Notes under the pieces: model-generated
Database searches by the model: none
What the model saw: the letters and a program-made list of their open reading frames with translations, nothing else
What the model was told of the DNA's origin: nothing
In this document: positions 56,607 through 64,000 of the stretch, piece by piece
How the letters are laid out: every line of letters starts with the position of its first letter
Numbering within the stretch: position 1 is the first letter of the stretch
Program-made: the position numbers and the translations under genes
NCBI GenBank assembly: GCA_963668605.1
Contig: OY764903.1
Span: forward strand, 2,852,001-2,916,000
Source: G963668605 sp963668605
Lineage (GTDB): Bacteria; Acidobacteriota; Terriglobia; Bryobacterales; Bryobacteraceae
Length of the DNA stretch: 64,000 nucleotides
Direction of reading: 5' to 3'

Positions 56607-57494
56607 CTAGAACGGCAGATCCTTCTTCGGCACCTGTTGCGCTACGAAGCTCTTGCCCAGATAAGTGTAAGGATTCACCGGCGAGTTGCCCATCCGAACC
56701 TCGTAATGCAGGTGCGGTGCTGTGACGCGCCCAGTCGCCCCAGTCGCACCGATCGATTCGCCCTTGCGTACTTCCTGCCCGGCCACCACGTTAATCCGCG
56801 AGAGGTGGGCATAGTATGTCTGCACACTGCCATGGCGGACTACAATGAGTTTACCGTAAGCTCCGGCCCACTCGGCGTGGGTCACAACACCGTCGGCGGC
56901 AACATGCACCGTCGTTCCCGTCGGCGCTTGTATGTCGACACCGGTGTGGAAGAGCAGTTCGCCGGAAAATGGGTCGTTGCGCCGCCCAAAGTTGCTCAAC
57001 AGCCGTCCGTTAACCGGCCATAGGTTCGGTCGCATCTCACCTGGCCTCGTCAGCCCAGGCACGCTGCTTCGGCCCCGGGAGAGGCTGGCGCTCTTCAGAA
57101 AGTTGTACTCGGCCAACGATTCGGTAAAGGTTGGCGTCAGACGACCTTCGCTCGATATGTCCGCGGGACCCTCCAACTTCTGCTTGATACCGTAGGCCAG
57201 CGAGACTTCGCTGGCGAACATCTGCAGCGTCGCAAGTTGCTCCTGCGTCTGGTTAGCAGTACTCTGCAGGTTCGCGTAACGCGTCCGCAGCGAACTCACT
57301 TCGGTGCGTAAAGCGTTATAGTTCGCCACTTTCCAGGCCATGCGGGCGTAGCTTGAGAGAAACCCGAACAGCGAGAAACAACCCAGCAGCGCCAATCCGA
57401 GAATCGCATAGACCGCACGATAGGGAACATGGATGCGGCGAAGGCGGCCGTGGAGAGAGTGGGCCAGAACTACTATGAAGTATTGCTGCTTCAT
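56607..57494 (-). CDS. M23-family peptidoglycan endopeptidase
   Basis: 295 residues. One N-terminal membrane segment (about 28-48, VYAILGLALLGCFSLFGFL) anchors a periplasmic coiled coil (about 60-105) and a C-terminal LytM domain. That domain has the Zn-ligand motifs HTGVDIQAP and HLHYEV, with GRRNDPFSGELLFHTG before them. All expected ligands are present, so it is probably an active cell-wall hydrolase. AAGGATA precedes the ATG, and a strong promoter lies about 70 bp upstream. Confidence 0.9.
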   Translation of the reverse strand: MKQQYFIVVLAHSLHGRLRRIHVPYRAVYAILGLALLGCFSLFGFLSSYARMAWKVANYNALRTEVSSLRTRYANLQSTANQTQEQLATLQMFASEVSLAYGIKQKLEGPADISSEGRLTPTFTESLAEYNFLKSASLSRGRSSVPGLTRPGEMRPNLWPVNGRLLSNFGRRNDPFSGELLFHTGVDIQAPTGTTVHVAADGVVTHAEWAGAYGKLIVVRHGSVQTYYAHLSRINVVAGQEVRKGESIGATGATGRVTAPHLHYEVRMGNSPVNPYTYLGKSFVAQQVPKKDLPF

Positions 57495-57564
57495 TATCCT
57501 TAGAGAGCTAAGTATCGGCCTTGAATGCGAAGATTACCGGCTACAAAACAGACGACAAACCAAA

Positions 57565-57593
57565 ACAATAGCAGCATCCCGGCAAGAAGTCAA
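57565..57593 (-). promoter_or_regulatory. Predicted sigma-70 promoter of the M23 peptidase gene
   Basis: On the minus strand TTGACT (57588-57593) is followed after exactly 17 bp by TATTGT (57565-57570). The site lies about 70 bp upstream of the M23 gene start, in an AT-rich gap between the NtrC-type regulator stop and the peptidase gene. Confidence 0.6.
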
Positions 57594-57626
57594 CAAAAAA
57601 CAAATAACTCTTTTATTATCTTTTGC

Positions 57627-59090
57627 TTAGGCGGATGTGTAACCCTTCTTCCGAATCTCGATACTAAGGCGTTTGATCTTCTGGTTGAGCGTTGACAGCG
57701 GAATGTGCAGAGCCTCGGCGGCCTCGGTCTGGCTCCAGTTGGCGCCTTCGAGAACTTCGATGATCTTTTTGCGTTCAAAATCGGCCACGAGTTCGAACAG
57801 CGAGGCGTCGGGCGGCAGCGAGCCGGTGTCGTCGCGACGGATGCGCATTCCCCCGGCTTGCAGCAGGTGATCCGGCAGAACATCCACGGGCACGGTTGCT
57901 TCCGAGGCCAGCACGACGGCGCGCTCGACCACATTTTCGAGTTCTCGCACGTTGCCGGGCCAGTTATGATCCATTAGCACGTGCATCGCCTCGGGATCGA
58001 AGTGCAGAAAGGTGCGTCCGCTCGAATCCAGGAAGCGGTCGTTTTCCTTGCAATACTTCTGAAAGAAATGCTCCACCAGAACGGGCACGTCGTCCTTACG
58101 GTCGCGTAGCGGCGGCAGCGTCAGATTGATAACATTGAGGCGGTAGTACAGGTCTTCGCGGAAGCGGCCTTCGTCGACTGCTTTCTTGAGATCGATGTTC
58201 GTGGCCGCCAGCAGGCGCACGTCGACGCGAATCACATCGGTCGCGCCCAGTGGACGGAATTCGCGTTCCTGAATCACGCGCAACAGCTTGGCCTGCGCAT
58301 CCATCGGAATCGTGCCGATCTCGTCGAAGAAAATCGTGCCGCGGTGCGCGATCTCGAAGTAGCCCTTCTGCGAGGCGACGGCGCTGGTGAATGCGCCCCT
58401 GACATGGCCGAAAAGCGCGGATTCAAGCAGTTCCTGGGGAATCGATCCGCTGTTCACCGGAACGAAGGCGTTGTCGGCACGCGGCGAGTTGGCGTGAATC
58501 GCCTTTGCGATAAGTTCCTTGCCCGTACCAGTTTCGCCGGTGATCAGAATATTGGCGCGGCTGGGAGCCACCTGCGAGACGAGGTCGAGGATGCGCAACA
58601 TGCGTTCACTTTTTCCGACGATATTCGGAAAGCTGTAACGCTGCTTGAGTGCGCGCTTGAGTTCGGTGTTTTCGCGTTCGAGCCGGCCGCGCGCGATCAT
58701 GCGGTCGATCTCGATGAGCAGTTTTTCGTTATCCCACGGCTTCGAGAAATAGTCGTTCGCGCCGGCCTTGAGCGCGTTCACGGCCACCTGCACCGATCCA
58801 TAAGCCGTGATCATGAAGATTGGCGTAGTGGTATCCTGCTCGCGCACCTCGCGCAATACCTCCATGCCGCTGCGGTCCGGCATCATCAGGTCGAGCAGGA
58901 CCAGATCGTAAGAGGAAGCGAGCAGGCGATTCAGGCCTTCGGTGGCATTGGCCGCCATGTCGACCTGGTAATTCTCCATGCTGAGCAGCGCTTCGAGGCT
59001 CTCGCGAATGTCGGCCTCATCGTCGATGACCAGGACGCGTCCGCGCACATTCGGTATCGGCGTCTCTTCCAGTTCGTCCTTGTCAGGCAT
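57627..59090 (-). CDS. NtrC-family sigma-54-dependent response regulator
   Basis: 487 residues. The receiver domain (about 18-130) has DDEAD at 23-27, phospho-acceptor D67 (LLDLMMPDRSG) and Lys117. The AAA+ domain (about 155-390) has Walker A GETGTGKE (185-192) and FFDEIG. A Fis-type HTH ends the protein (QTEAAEALHIPLSTLNQKIKR). The sigma-54 contact loop reads GAFTSA (232-237) instead of the canonical GAFTGA. The start overlaps the histidine kinase gene by 8 bp, forming a two-component operon. Target promoters are unknown. Confidence 0.93.
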   Translation of the reverse strand: MPDKDELEETPIPNVRGRVLVIDDEADIRESLEALLSMENYQVDMAANATEGLNRLLASSYDLVLLDLMMPDRSGMEVLREVREQDTTTPIFMITAYGSVQVAVNALKAGANDYFSKPWDNEKLLIEIDRMIARGRLERENTELKRALKQRYSFPNIVGKSERMLRILDLVSQVAPSRANILITGETGTGKELIAKAIHANSPRADNAFVPVNSGSIPQELLESALFGHVRGAFTSAVASQKGYFEIAHRGTIFFDEIGTIPMDAQAKLLRVIQEREFRPLGATDVIRVDVRLLAATNIDLKKAVDEGRFREDLYYRLNVINLTLPPLRDRKDDVPVLVEHFFQKYCKENDRFLDSSGRTFLHFDPEAMHVLMDHNWPGNVRELENVVERAVVLASEATVPVDVLPDHLLQAGGMRIRRDDTGSLPPDASLFELVADFERKKIIEVLEGANWSQTEAAEALHIPLSTLNQKIKRLSIEIRKKGYTSA

Positions 59091-62028
59091 TGACCGGCTT
59101 TCTTGCGAGCGGAAACTCCATTAGGAAGCGCGTTCCCGCGCCCGGCCGGCTCTCGGCCTCAATGGCTCCACCATGCTCCTTTACGATACCGTAAGTCACG
59201 GCCAAGCCAAGGCCGGTGCCCTTCTTGGCAGCCTTGGTCGTGAAAAATGGATCGTAAATTCGCGCCAGATTTTCCGCCGGAATACCGGGTCCATTGTCGC
59301 TGACTTCGACATGCGCCAGATCATTGCCGCTCCACGAACGCACGCTCAGGACGCCGCCCGATTCCATAGCGTCCCGCGCGTTTAAAAACAGGTTCAGGAA
59401 AACCTGCTGAAGCTTTCCGCCATTGCCGCGAATCGGCGGCAAAGGTTCTTCGAGATTCAGGTCTACGGCAACCCCCGCCTTCGCGAGTTGGTGTTCAATC
59501 AGGGCCGCCGTTTCGCGCACGACTTTATTGAGGTCGATGTCGTCGAAAGCCGTCGTTGAAGTCCGCGAGAAGTTCAGCAACGAGTTCACGATCTCGCTCG
59601 CACGGAAGGTCTGCCGCGCGATCTTCTCGAGCAGCTTCGACTTCTGCTCGTCTTCGGAAACCTGCTTGGCGAGCATCTGGGCGTAAGTCGAAATCACGGC
59701 CAACGGCGTATTGACTTCGTGCGCCACGCCGGCCGCAAGCAGTCCGATCGAACTCAACTTGTCGGCCTGCACGAGCCGTTTCTCCAGTTCCGTTCGATCC
59801 GTGACGTCGTCGAAGATGATCAGTCTTCCAATCTGCTCCAGATCCTTCGAGACCAGCGGAGTCACGGCGATGTTCAGAGTCACCTCAGGCAAGGGCAGCC
59901 CGTTCCCATTCGAAGAGTGTCCGTTCGCGGCAGATGAAGGTATCCCATTGCCGTTTTCCGCGGAGTATCCCAGCGAAAGCGGCCGTAACAGAAACTTATA
60001 GAGGTGATGGATGCCGGTCTCCCCGCGCACAGCATCGAAGTGGTCGCACAGATCGGCCGGAAATAGATCGCGCAAGCGCCGTCCCACCGCGCCGTCTCGC
60101 GAAATGCCCGTCAGCCGCTCGATCTGGTTGTTCCAACTCTCGACGCGGTCCTCCAGATCGACCGCCAGAATTCCGACGTTGATCGATTCGACGATGTTCT
60201 CGCTGAACTCCTTCAAGCGTTCGTACTCATCCACCTTGCTTTGCAGCGAGCGGTACAGGCGCGCGTTTTCCATCGCGATTGCCAGGTAACCAGAGATCGT
60301 CTGCAACAATTCCAGATCGTCGCTCGAAAGAAAATCGCCCTTCGCCGTGCGGCTCGCGCCAAGGTAAGCGATCGTCCGGCCGCGCACCACGCACGGCAGG
60401 TAATAGGTCAAATCGAGATCGGCGATCGTCTGCCGCACCGAGGGCGGCCAGTGCCGGAAGATGACATCCAATGTGTGCCGCGTGCGCTCGAAAAAGAGAT
60501 AGGGTTTGCCGGCCTCCTGCCCCAAGAAACTCAGGTCCAACCGGCCGCGCGCCGCCAACTCCTGCAGCCCGCCGCCCGAGGCCATCTCCATGCGGAACTG
60601 CCCGCCGTCCTCTTCCGAAGACAGAAAGAAGGCCACGCGCTGCAGCGACAGCGTGCGCCGGATGCGTTCGGTGGCCGAACTCAGCATCGTGGGAAGATCG
60701 GTCTCCGAACCCAACTCGCGGGCAAACTCGATTAGCGTCAAGCGGTAGTCGTAGCTCTCCTTATAGAAGAAGTAGCGGTCGAGCATCTCCTGAATCCAAT
60801 TGCGAATGGGCTGGAACACGAACGTGGCAATCAATATCAGCAGAATCACCGCACTCGAGCTCAGATCCTCCAGTTTGCCAAGCGAGAATATCAGTCCATA
60901 AAAGATGCCAAGCACCGAAAGTGTCGCCAGCGTGTGTACGTAGCCCTGCTGGAAAATCACGTCGACGTCCATCAATCGGTAGCGCACGATGGCCCAGGCC
61001 CAGGTCAGCGGTATCAGCGGAAGAGAGAGCACTGCGGCGTCCACCAACGGACCCGGCGCAATACCAAGAACATAGGGAAGTGCGTAGAGCAGCGCGAACG
61101 GCAGAATGCCGAAAGCGGCCCCGTTGCGCAACCACTTCAACTGCTGCCGCACGATCGGATCCTCGACAGGTCCGCGATAACGCAGCGCCAGAACCGCGGA
61201 GCCCGCCAAGTACATCACGGTCAGGAACAGTACCCAAACACGGTCGAGCAGCCAGCGCAATTCAAATAGCGGCACCGCGGTGCGCACCGTTCCAGAGGCG
61301 ACACCCACCCAGACGCCCACCAGAATTGCGGCCGGCAGATACAGCGCAGCTTCGGCCCAGCGGCTGCGCATCCAACGCCGCGGCTCCGGAAACGCCAGGC
61401 AGAAGTGCAGGAACATGGTCGGCGCAAAAACACCCGCCACCACATTGCCCCAATAGATCACCTTGTCAAAGTTATTCAACTTGCCGGTGTAGTGGAAACT
61501 GCAATAGATGAACGAGGCCAGGCAGAGGATGTAGAAGTGTACCGCCTTGGGCGCCCCGCCGCGCCGGAAGTAGACGAACAAGCCGGTCACCAGATAGGCC
61601 AAGCCGACGATGTACTGGTAATAGATCGCAGCACTGGGGCTATGTTCGCCCACGATGACCTTGACCTTGACCTCGACGCCATCGCGCGAGACAAGGTACT
61701 CCGCCGTGCGCCACGATCCGATGCCCAGCAGGACCTGCGTTACTTCGTCGGCCTGCTCGATCTTCAAACCGTTGATGCGCAGCAGGACGTCGTTCACGCG
61801 GATGCCTGCGTTTCCAGCCGGGCTGCTCGGTTCGACGTGCAGCGCCTGCGCGTGCGCGGCACGGTCCACCCAAATTGCGCCGTCTTCCGGCAGGCGGAAG
61901 CGTTTCTGTTGTTGAAAATTGATGAAGCCGGAAATTACCGCGGCCGCCGTTAGAATCATCAACAGCGCGCCGGACAGTTGATCTCGCAAGCCTCGCGGCA
62001 TGACACTTACCCGCACATTCTTAAGCAA
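59083..62028 (-). CDS. Large sensor histidine kinase with PDZ, multi-TM, GAF and PAS modules
   Basis: 981 residues; an alternative start is the Met at residue 10. A first membrane segment (about 18-37) precedes a PDZ domain (about 55-125; SSPAGNAGIRVNDVLLRING). About eight membrane segments cover 135-400. A GAF domain (about 430-600) and a PAS domain (about 615-750) follow, the latter interrupted by an Asn/Gly/Ser-rich linker. HisKA has AGVAHEVNTPLAVIS, and HATPase has LFLNARDAM, DNGPGIP and KKGTGLGLAVTYG. It pairs with the overlapping NtrC-type regulator. The PDZ domain is predicted to lie outside the membrane and could sense a C-terminal peptide or misfolded envelope protein. Confidence 0.88.
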   Translation of the reverse strand: MLKNVRVSVMPRGLRDQLSGALLMILTAAAVISGFINFQQQKRFRLPEDGAIWVDRAAHAQALHVEPSSPAGNAGIRVNDVLLRINGLKIEQADEVTQVLLGIGSWRTAEYLVSRDGVEVKVKVIVGEHSPSAAIYYQYIVGLAYLVTGLFVYFRRGGAPKAVHFYILCLASFIYCSFHYTGKLNNFDKVIYWGNVVAGVFAPTMFLHFCLAFPEPRRWMRSRWAEAALYLPAAILVGVWVGVASGTVRTAVPLFELRWLLDRVWVLFLTVMYLAGSAVLALRYRGPVEDPIVRQQLKWLRNGAAFGILPFALLYALPYVLGIAPGPLVDAAVLSLPLIPLTWAWAIVRYRLMDVDVIFQQGYVHTLATLSVLGIFYGLIFSLGKLEDLSSSAVILLILIATFVFQPIRNWIQEMLDRYFFYKESYDYRLTLIEFARELGSETDLPTMLSSATERIRRTLSLQRVAFFLSSEEDGGQFRMEMASGGGLQELAARGRLDLSFLGQEAGKPYLFFERTRHTLDVIFRHWPPSVRQTIADLDLTYYLPCVVRGRTIAYLGASRTAKGDFLSSDDLELLQTISGYLAIAMENARLYRSLQSKVDEYERLKEFSENIVESINVGILAVDLEDRVESWNNQIERLTGISRDGAVGRRLRDLFPADLCDHFDAVRGETGIHHLYKFLLRPLSLGYSAENGNGIPSSAANGHSSNGNGLPLPEVTLNIAVTPLVSKDLEQIGRLIIFDDVTDRTELEKRLVQADKLSSIGLLAAGVAHEVNTPLAVISTYAQMLAKQVSEDEQKSKLLEKIARQTFRASEIVNSLLNFSRTSTTAFDDIDLNKVVRETAALIEHQLAKAGVAVDLNLEEPLPPIRGNGGKLQQVFLNLFLNARDAMESGGVLSVRSWSGNDLAHVEVSDNGPGIPAENLARIYDPFFTTKAAKKGTGLGLAVTYGIVKEHGGAIEAESRPGAGTRFLMEFPLARKPVNA

Positions 62029-62695
62029 CTATGGTACCAATAGACGCCACGCACGGGAAGCATCTAACATCGAGCGAATTCAAGCACTTAGCAAATCTCT
62101 TCGGCTTACGCTCTGTATTTCCATAGAATACACTACGTGGAAGTGTAGCAATGTGCGCCAAAACGGACAGAGGGACCATGGCCGACTCGTTGTGCCGGAC
62201 TGCTGTAGGGGCGCCAGAACAGATATAATCCGATACATTGCATGTTTTCTGTAATACATTGGAAAAAATAGACAAACAATGCGACATTCTCTCTGTTCTT
62301 GTGAAGGCCTAGTCGGTTTGAGTACCCATTGATTCCTGTGGCGATATCAGGGTATGGTCTTCTGCCTTTCGCCCACAGCCCTGGGCCGACTACTGATCAG
62401 CACCAACCCGGAACAGCGATCACCATCCTCCCGGAATCGCGGTCGCCTTGGCCGGGAATACGCAGCATGGGATTGGATGCAAGAAAGAGGTAGTGTAGCG
62501 CAACGCGAGATCACAACAAGACCTTGACCGAATGGATGGTGGGCAACTAGCGCCAAGGCTCAGTGGGCCAACAATCTCACCATGTTACACTGGCAGGGAA
62601 ACCGTCGGCGATACAGAAGGGCGCTATTTGTTGAGAGGTCTCCCCGGACACGCTCACGGCTTGTCATAATAACGACCTGTGGCGACTAGGAACGG
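62029..62695. other. Gene-free, relatively AT-rich interval
   Basis: About 670 bp between the histidine kinase start and the acyltransferase gene. Short ORFs here have no protein-like composition. Base composition is lower in GC than in most of the window, which suggests regulatory or acquired DNA. I see no RNA gene, terminator or repeat that I can support. Confidence 0.4.
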
Positions 62696-63373
62696 ATGGA
62701 TAATGCGATGGCTAAAGTAGTAATCGTTGGCAATGGTCCGATGGCAGAACTGGTCTGTTCGTTTCTGACCCACGACTCTCAACATGAAGTCGTGGGATTT
62801 GCAATCGACAGCGAGTTTATCGACCAGAAAGAGATTCTGGGCCTGCCTGTCACGGAATTCGAGCGAGTCCAGGAGGTTTACCCCCCAGATCGGTATGATA
62901 TGTGCGTGGCCATCGCCTTTCGCCGGATGAATCGCATTCGGGCGCTCAAGTGTGCACAGGCCAGAGAGAAAGGCTATCGGCTCATCAGCTTTGTGTCGCC
63001 ACGGGCGAGTGTATCGCCGGACGCCACGATCGGCGAGAACTGTTTCATCATGGAACAGACGATCGTCCATCCTTTCGTCCACGTCGGAGACGACGTGATC
63101 ATATGGAGCGGGACACGACTTGGACACCGGACGGAGGTAGGAGACCACTGCTACTTTGCTTTCGACGTCGTTGTTTTGGGGTGCGTGAAAATCGGTCCCT
63201 ATTGCTTTTTTGGAGGGAATGCTACAATTCGCAACAAAATCACTATCGGTGCGGATTGCATCATAGGCGCCGGTGCATTGATTCTGGAGGACACCCCTGA
63301 GCGTGCCGTTTACAAGGGTGTGTCAGGACAACGGTTGTGTCGGGACAGCACGGATTTCCCGGACTTATTCTAA
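62696..63373 (+). CDS. Left-handed beta-helix acyltransferase (NeuD/PglD-like)
   Basis: 225 residues. AGGAACGG precedes the ATG; an internal ATG at 62708 also fits. The N-terminal nucleotide-binding-like domain (KVVIVGNGPMAELVCSFL) resembles the PglD/NeuD fold. From about residue 105 hexapeptide repeats appear (VSPDATIGENCFIM, VGDDVIIWSGTRLGH, IGPYCFFGGNATIRNKITIGADCIIGAGALI). A His in the helix (VHPFVHVG) may be catalytic. It likely acetylates a nucleotide sugar for surface polysaccharide; this is inferred from family. Confidence 0.8.
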   Translation: MDNAMAKVVIVGNGPMAELVCSFLTHDSQHEVVGFAIDSEFIDQKEILGLPVTEFERVQEVYPPDRYDMCVAIAFRRMNRIRALKCAQAREKGYRLISFVSPRASVSPDATIGENCFIMEQTIVHPFVHVGDDVIIWSGTRLGHRTEVGDHCYFAFDVVVLGCVKIGPYCFFGGNATIRNKITIGADCIIGAGALILEDTPERAVYKGVSGQRLCRDSTDFPDLF

Positions 63374-63404
63374 AAACTCGCGTTGGTTTGGATGAGAGTG
63401 GAAG

Positions 63405-64000
63405 TCAACGGATTTCGACTCGATGGCAAGGGAGATCGCAGAACGACGACGCCCAGGCGACTCCTTCTTCAACGAGGTCCGGCTGTAACCAATATATTCC
63501 TGGTCCCGGAAACTCCGAGATGCGCAGGTACATGGTGGTGCTCTCGTTCGGACCTAGTCGGCATGGTAGATCAGTACGGCTGTGGTCCCACGCGTGGACT
63601 GTTCCGGCTCCGATGGGCTCTCGCAACCAATGATAGGACACCCGAACGTTTGCGCCATAGACACCGTGACTCGCCGGACGAAATACGCGTTGAGAGAGGT
63701 TTCGGATATTGAGCAGGATGTACGTTATCTGCCCAGCGTACAGGATCTCTGGGACATCAAGGATTTGGATCTCGCAGGTAACAGGAGAGGAAGACAGCTC
63801 GGCCGCTGTGCCGGACTGTCGTTTGGGAAGTTGGTAATCGACAGGTTTGGTTTCATATTCCTGCCCCTCGTGGAGATAAAATTCCCGAGCAGTGTATGGT
63901 CCGAAATCCTCGTAGAGCCGCACCTTATCTTCTCTCGCCTGGCGCGAATGCCAAAGCAGATCCCAGTGAAGAATCCATTCGTCAACAAGGCAGCGAGGCT
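63405..64000 (-). CDS. Partial gene: protein with C-terminal beta-sandwich domain of polysaccharide-cluster type
   Basis: The frame stays open to the right edge, so the N-terminus is missing; the visible part is about 198 residues. It reads EWILHWDLLWHSRQARED, then KVRLYEDFGPYTAREFYL. An immunoglobulin-like domain follows (ILYAGQITYILLNIRN, NVRVSYHWLREP, GIYWLQPDLVEEGVAWA). This terminal domain type is often appended to methyltransferases or glycosyltransferases in exopolysaccharide clusters. It converges with the acyltransferase gene 31 bp away. The enzymatic part lies outside the window. Confidence 0.6.
   Translation of the reverse strand, partial: PRCLVDEWILHWDLLWHSRQAREDKVRLYEDFGPYTAREFYLHEGQEYETKPVDYQLPKRQSGTAAELSSSPVTCEIQILDVPEILYAGQITYILLNIRNLSQRVFRPASHGVYGANVRVSYHWLREPIGAGTVHAWDHSRTDLPCRLGPNESTTMYLRISEFPGPGIYWLQPDLVEEGVAWASSFCDLPCHRVEIR

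Noticed and set aside
62347..62556. 69-codon minus-strand ORF in the gap before the acyltransferase
   Set aside because: No ribosome binding site, domain or coding-like composition.

Overview
The window looks like a chromosome segment of an acidobacterium close to Candidatus Solibacter / Bryobacterales. Two things point there. An Oar-like TonB-dependent receptor carries an N-terminal carboxypeptidase-regulatory domain, and five secreted proteins end in the roughly 215-residue C-terminal domain catalogued as TIGR03437 from Solibacter. The DNA is GC-rich, gene-dense and rich in degenerate insertion sequences.

Layout. 1-8281 is a scarred accessory region. It holds a direct duplication (1-540 and 5098-5639) carrying small minus-strand hypothetical genes, an ISKra4-type transposase fragment, the 1062-residue TonB-dependent receptor, integrase scraps, a ~100-bp tandem repeat, a pentapeptide-repeat gene with a coiled-coil partner, and an 83-bp ISL3 end. 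8282-28932, all on the minus strand, is the most striking part. A CpxAR-like response regulator and histidine kinase stand at the head of a run of exported proteins: two arylsulfotransferase-like proteins, a three-domain FGE-like/PEBP/arylsulfotransferase fusion, an FGE-like protein, an SMP-30/DUF1566 protein and four tandem metallophosphoesterases. Four tandem GTAAA-N6-GTAAA sites, resembling CpxR boxes, lie 30-70 bp upstream of the regulator gene and of three likely transcription-unit heads. I propose one regulon controlled by the linked two-component system.

29147-34802 is a second accessory patch: a frameshifted integrase, the 3' remnant of a DNA methyltransferase of restriction-modification type, a RloA/RloB (AbiL-like) pair, a complete ISL3 element with terminal inverted repeats, and tRNA-Asn. 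34893-40589 is housekeeping: valS, nadC, birA, coaX and a conserved unknown gene, tightly coupled. 40635-46659 is a small cysteine-rich protein followed by a CzcCBA/CusCBA-type metal efflux system, with a structured extragenic repeat between them. 46770-51633 joins a sulfatase, a Tat-exported family 2 glycoside hydrolase and an MFS sugar transporter, suggesting use of a sulfated glycan.

51927-62028 is signalling and envelope: an HD-GYP/GAF/GGDEF protein, a beta-propeller protein, a DUF3500 protein, an M23 peptidase, and an NtrC-type regulator with a PDZ-containing histidine kinase. The right end starts what looks like a polysaccharide region, with a left-handed beta-helix acyltransferase and a partial gene running off the edge. 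No CRISPR array or rRNA gene was seen.
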